16,613 nt of DNA from CAWJHE01 sp964614855 (GTDB lineage: Bacteria; Chloroflexota; Anaerolineae; Anaerolineales; UBA4823), in NCBI GenBank assembly GCA_964614855.1, contig CAZTMX010000049.1, positions 1-16,613 of the forward strand, written 5' to 3'. The position numbers and the translations under genes were made by a program. The notes under the pieces were generated by a model, which searched no databases, was not told the DNA's origin, and saw only the letters and a program-made list of their open reading frames with translations. Below are positions 13,893 through 16,613 of the stretch, piece after piece. Position 1 is the stretch's first letter. The number at the start of each line of letters is the position of its first letter.

Positions 13893-15713
13893 TCAGCCTA
13901 CGCGCTCCTCCACCGCAACCTCGTGCCGGACGCCGTGGACCAGCGAGCGGATGATCTGGATTTGCTGCAGCGCCTCGCTTGCATCGCCGCTTTGCATCGT
14001 TTCTTCCAGCTGTTTCAGCCAACTATCTATCTTCTCGGGGGCTATCCCCGCAGCAAACAATGAACCTGCCAGATCTGCTACCAGCAGCTCGCCGCTGGCA
14101 TTTTTCTTCCCATTTCCATTGCCGTTGCCGTTATGTCCATTCTTATGACCGTTGGTCCTGCTGGATATATTCTGCAGCGCGGCTGGGATATCCGGGAACA
14201 TAAACACCCTGGCCTGTGTCTGCTGGCAAATATTGTACAACCGCTGGCGGTCCTCATCCGAGATATTGTGAATGGCGAAAATGATAATCCCCACATCATG
14301 CTTCGCCACCAGCTCCGGGATGTCTTCGCGACCCCCCAGCACATCTAGCCCGTGGATGCGGCTGTCCTGCTTGTACAGATCGTCATCCACCAGCCCGATC
14401 ACCTGCAGCGACAGGGCGTACTTGCCGTTGCTTAGCATCCAGGCAGCCATCTGCCCGGTCTCGCCGCCGCCCACGATCAACACCTTCTCCAGCCCTTTTT
14501 TCTCCACGCCGCGCAGGCTCACCCAGCGCGAAGCTGCGCCGGTAAGCAGGCGGGTGCGGTAGCGCGTCGCCAAAAACCCCACCAGCGAGAGACCTGCCGA
14601 CAGGATCAGCATCCCATTTGGCACCAGGGCGCGCGTCCCCCAGGGTGTCAGTGTCACGCCCGGTGTGTTCTCCCCCGCCTGCGGGATGCCCAGCCACTGC
14701 GCGGGCAGCAGGTTGTTCAACAGCAGTGTGACTGCCAGCGAGATCATCACCCCCGGCAGCAGGTCAAACGCATCTGCAGCCCTGGCGCGCGACCAGACCA
14801 CCCGGTTCACATGCAGCGCCGCGTTCACCAGGCTGTACAGCAAGGCGAAGATCAAAGCCAGCAGCAGTGCAGACCCCCAACCAACATGCAGCGGACCCAG
14901 CGTACGGTAAAACAACCCCGCAAGGATAAAGTTTGCCAGCGAGGTGAGCAAATCCATCACAAACCAGCTCACATGCCGGCGCATCAGGCGGGTAAACGGC
15001 CCCAGGAACAGGCTGCTTTCGGGTGGTTCCTGGCTGCCTTTGCGCGGCAGCATGATCATCAACGTCCAGAAAAGGATATCTACATCGCCCCAGAAACTGT
15101 GGTGGCGCACATACAGTTGGTCCAGCCGCAGCTTGCTGGGCAAAATCTCGCCCAGGTAAGTGTCCATCAGGCGGGCGCTCTCCAGCAGCGTCTCTTCATC
15201 GTGATACAGCACCGAAGCCGGGCTGGTGATCCCCGGGCGCAGCGAAAGGATCTCCTGTGCCGCCTCCGCCGGCCAGCTGCTGGCGATGTGTGGATCCTCC
15301 GGGCGCGGCCCCACCAGGCTCATCTCCCCCTTGAGCACGTTCCACAGCTGCGGCAGCTCATTCACCTTGCTGTCGCGCAGCCAGCGGCCAAATGGCGTGA
15401 TGCGCGGATCATCCCGCGCTGTGATCTTGGGAACCGTCTCCCGTTCTGTGGGCTCGCGCATGGTGCGGAATTTCAGGATGCGAAAGACCTTACCTTCCTG
15501 CCCCACCCGCAGCCCGTGATAAAACACCGGTCCGGGCGTATCGCGCCGGATGCGCAGACCCACCCAGGCAAAAAAAGGCGCGAGAAGAAGCAGGCCTATC
15601 CCGCTGACCAGGATATCCAGCGCCCGTTTAAAGAACGCCTCAATCCTGCCGGTCCTCGAAGATGGGTCCGCCCTGTACCTTGAGAGGATGCGAATAGTCG
15701 CAGTTTCGCGCAT
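13893..15713 (-). CDS. polyprenyl-phosphate sugar-phosphate transferase with permuted domains (catalytic domain first, then 4 TM and Rossmann domain)
   Basis: A 606-residue protein from ATG 15713. The bacterial sugar-transferase domain comes first: 'FFKRALDILVSGIG' with a membrane hairpin helix (28-50), 'DTPGPVFYHGLRVGQEGKVFRILKFRTM' (58-85), acidic Asp101-Asp102 before 'PRITPFGRWLR', 'NELPQLWNVLKGEMSLVGPRPE' (118-139) and 'LRPGITSPAS' (158-167). Four hydrophobic segments follow (about 250-270, 278-300, 317-334, 366-383). Then comes a nucleotide-binding Rossmann-like domain opening 'VLIVGGGETG' (411-420), like the N-terminal half of FlaA1/CapD/WbaP proteins. An Asn/Gly linker (521-537) and a helical tail (541-606) end it. 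Usual WbaP/WcaJ proteins have the reverse order. Role: moves a sugar-phosphate onto undecaprenyl phosphate to begin the glycan. An upstream in-frame TTG at 15815 overlaps a likely promoter, so I did not use it. Confidence 0.85.
   Translation of the reverse strand: MRETATIRILSRYRADPSSRTGRIEAFFKRALDILVSGIGLLLLAPFFAWVGLRIRRDTPGPVFYHGLRVGQEGKVFRILKFRTMREPTERETVPKITARDDPRITPFGRWLRDSKVNELPQLWNVLKGEMSLVGPRPEDPHIASSWPAEAAQEILSLRPGITSPASVLYHDEETLLESARLMDTYLGEILPSKLRLDQLYVRHHSFWGDVDILFWTLMIMLPRKGSQEPPESSLFLGPFTRLMRRHVSWFVMDLLTSLANFILAGLFYRTLGPLHVGWGSALLLALIFALLYSLVNAALHVNRVVWSRARAADAFDLLPGVMISLAVTLLLNNLLPAQWLGIPQAGENTPGVTLTPWGTRALVPNGMLILSAGLSLVGFLATRYRTRLLTGAASRWVSLRGVEKKGLEKVLIVGGGETGQMAAWMLSNGKYALSLQVIGLVDDDLYKQDSRIHGLDVLGGREDIPELVAKHDVGIIIFAIHNISDEDRQRLYNICQQTQARVFMFPDIPAALQNISSRTNGHKNGHNGNGNGNGKKNASGELLVADLAGSLFAAGIAPEKIDSWLKQLEETMQSGDASEALQQIQIIRSLVHGVRHEVAVEERVG
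14107..14151 (-). repeat. Asn/Gly-rich low-complexity stretch inside the sugar-phosphate transferase gene
   Basis: Imperfect in-frame alternation of AAT/AAC and GGC/GGA/GGT codons encodes NGHKNGHNGNGNGNGKK. It separates the Rossmann domain from the helical C-terminal tail and looks like a flexible linker that can change length by slippage. Confidence 0.7.
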
Positions 15714-15786
15714 ATCTGTTTTGCGTACACGTGGCGACCAGCCAACTTTCCCGCGCCGGTGGCTGGTCTGAAATAATAGTGCTTTT

Positions 15787-15815
15787 AGTGTATCAAGAAT
15801 GGGCGCAGAGTGCAA
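15787..15815 (-). promoter_or_regulatory. candidate sigma-70 promoter with extended -10 for the transferase gene
   Basis: On the - strand TTGCAC (15815-15810), 17 bases, then TACACT (15792-15787), preceded directly by TGA, giving an extended -10 (TGn). Matches to consensus are 3/6 and 4/6. Transcription would start near 15780, about 67 bases before ATG 15713. It lies in the 123-base gap between the GT2 stop and the transferase start, which otherwise shows nothing notable. Confidence 0.4.
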
Positions 15816-15836
15816 GGGGGTTAAGCCTGTTTTAAT

Positions 15837-16613
15837 CTAAGTCGCCGGGTCTGGCGGCCAGGGCGGGGTCTTCCCCGTGCGGTCGCCCCAGCGGTTGGCA
15901 AAGCGCACCAGCCCCGCCAGGAACCCCAGCCCGTAGCTCAGGTGCAGGATGGCAAAGACGGGCGGCAGGTACAGCAGCGCCTGTGCCCCGCCGCGCCTGG
16001 CGCCCCACAGCGAAGCGCCCAGGTTTGCCAGCAGGTACGCCCCCACAATCGCACCCAGCAGCCAGCCGCCGTACGGCCGCCAGGCCAGCGCCAGGGGCGC
16101 CCCCAGCAGCAGCGAAAGCACAAACAGCGGCGGCACAAACTGCCTCAGGCTCATCTGGCGCGGGTGTTTTTGCAGCACGCGCACCTTCCAGAACCCGTAC
16201 TGGTAATACTGCCGCCACAGCGCCCGCAGCGAACCGCGGCTGTAATAGCGTGAATGCACATCCGCCGCCAGCAGCAGCTTCATCCCCAGCCCCCGCAGCC
16301 GGTAATTGTACTCATCATCCTGGTTGCGCACTAGCTCCTCGTCATACAGCCCGGCGCGGCGCACCGCCGCCCGTGTATACGCCGGGAAAGGGATCGAATC
16401 CACCAGCTGCGTGCGCCCCTTCAGCGTGCGAAAAGCCGACCCGCCCACGCCAAACGGCGAGCTCATGGCCGCCGCGATCCAGCGCGCCAGCGTATTCTCA
16501 CCCAGCGTCTCGGTCGAGCCGCCCACCCCATCCACCCCATCCACCTGCAGGTGAGCTGCGCAGCGGCGCACATAATCGCTGGCGATCTCGCAGTGCCCAT
16601 CCACGCGCAGGAT
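15837..16613 (-). CDS. glycosyltransferase family 2 (ExoA-like), C-terminal part; 5' end outside window
   Basis: The frame is open to the right edge (last codons on this strand read Ile-Leu-Arg-Val-Asp-Gly-His), so about 258 residues of a longer GT2 protein are present; the GTG at 16604 is internal. 'LRVDGHCEIASDYV' is the metal-binding DxD-type block, 'SSPFGVGGSAFR' and 'DSIPFPAYTRAAVRRAGLYDEEL' are acceptor-side elements typical of ExoA-like enzymes, and 'NQDDEYNYRL' carries the catalytic-base acids. 'QYYQYGFWKVRVLQKHP' leads into about three C-terminal hydrophobic helices. It adds a sugar from a nucleotide donor to the lipid-linked glycan at the cytoplasmic face. Donor and acceptor are unknown. 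It ends 123 bases before the sugar-phosphate transferase start. Confidence 0.87.
   Translation of the reverse strand: MLRVDGHCEIASDYVRRCAAHLQVDGVDGVGGSTETLGENTLARWIAAAMSSPFGVGGSAFRTLKGRTQLVDSIPFPAYTRAAVRRAGLYDEELVRNQDDEYNYRLRGLGMKLLLAADVHSRYYSRGSLRALWRQYYQYGFWKVRVLQKHPRQMSLRQFVPPLFVLSLLLGAPLALAWRPYGGWLLGAIVGAYLLANLGASLWGARRGGAQALLYLPPVFAILHLSYGLGFLAGLVRFANRWGDRTGKTPPWPPDPAT

Noticed and set aside
14107..14151. Asn/Gly codon repeat considered as a CRISPR or regulatory repeat
   Set aside because: It is in frame, imperfect, only ~45 bases long, and encodes a plausible protein linker.
14811..15683. 290-residue open frame on the + strand opposite the sugar-phosphate transferase
   Set aside because: It is a GC-rich antisense shadow: Gln/Arg/Pro-heavy, no recognisable motifs and no ribosome site, while the opposite strand encodes a clear conserved domain.

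Overview
The window looks like a bacterial chromosome segment, most likely from the Chloroflexota (Anaerolineae-like). This is an impression from the gene families, the proline/threonine-rich linkers typical of their exported proteins, and gene style; there is no rRNA or marker gene to prove it. Two convergent, tightly packed gene blocks meet at a hairpin terminator near 7.49 kb. No tRNA, rRNA, CRISPR array, insertion sequence or phage gene was seen, and no gap between genes exceeds about 125 bases.

The left block (2-7467, + strand) is a probable seven-gene operon with overlaps or gaps of at most 25 bases. It holds the 3' end of a PQQ-type glucose/sorbosone dehydrogenase, a membrane-anchored M1 zinc peptidase with an unusual front half, two tandem GNAT acetyltransferases, a HAD-family hydrolase, an amidase-signature amidase and an MFS transporter. 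It reads as a peripheral scavenging, detoxification or modification operon; no single pathway is evident.

The right block (7551-16613, - strand) is a surface-polysaccharide cluster. In transcription order it holds: a GT2 glycosyltransferase running off the right edge; an initiating polyprenyl-phosphate sugar-phosphate transferase with permuted domain order; a LegB-like NAD-dependent nucleotide-sugar dehydratase; a sugar-1-phosphate nucleotidyltransferase; a DegT-type PLP sugar aminotransferase; a fused Wzz/BY-kinase chain-length regulator; and an O-antigen-ligase/Wzy-type membrane protein. The dehydratase, nucleotidyltransferase and aminotransferase would together make a nucleotide-linked amino-deoxy sugar. 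The phosphotransferase would load the first sugar on the lipid carrier, the GT2 would extend it, and the kinase and Wzy/ligase proteins would control polymer length and polymerisation or attachment. No flippase, outer-membrane exporter or phosphatase partner is inside the window.

Base composition rises from about 40-55% GC (left block, ligase and kinase genes) to about 60-70% GC in the polysaccharide genes right of 11 kb, with the change near the AT-rich gap at 10828-10924. The most unusual items are the permuted sugar-phosphate transferase (13893-15713), the five-helix plus six-cysteine front half of the M1 peptidase, and the proline/threonine-rich insert in the external part of the Wzz/kinase.
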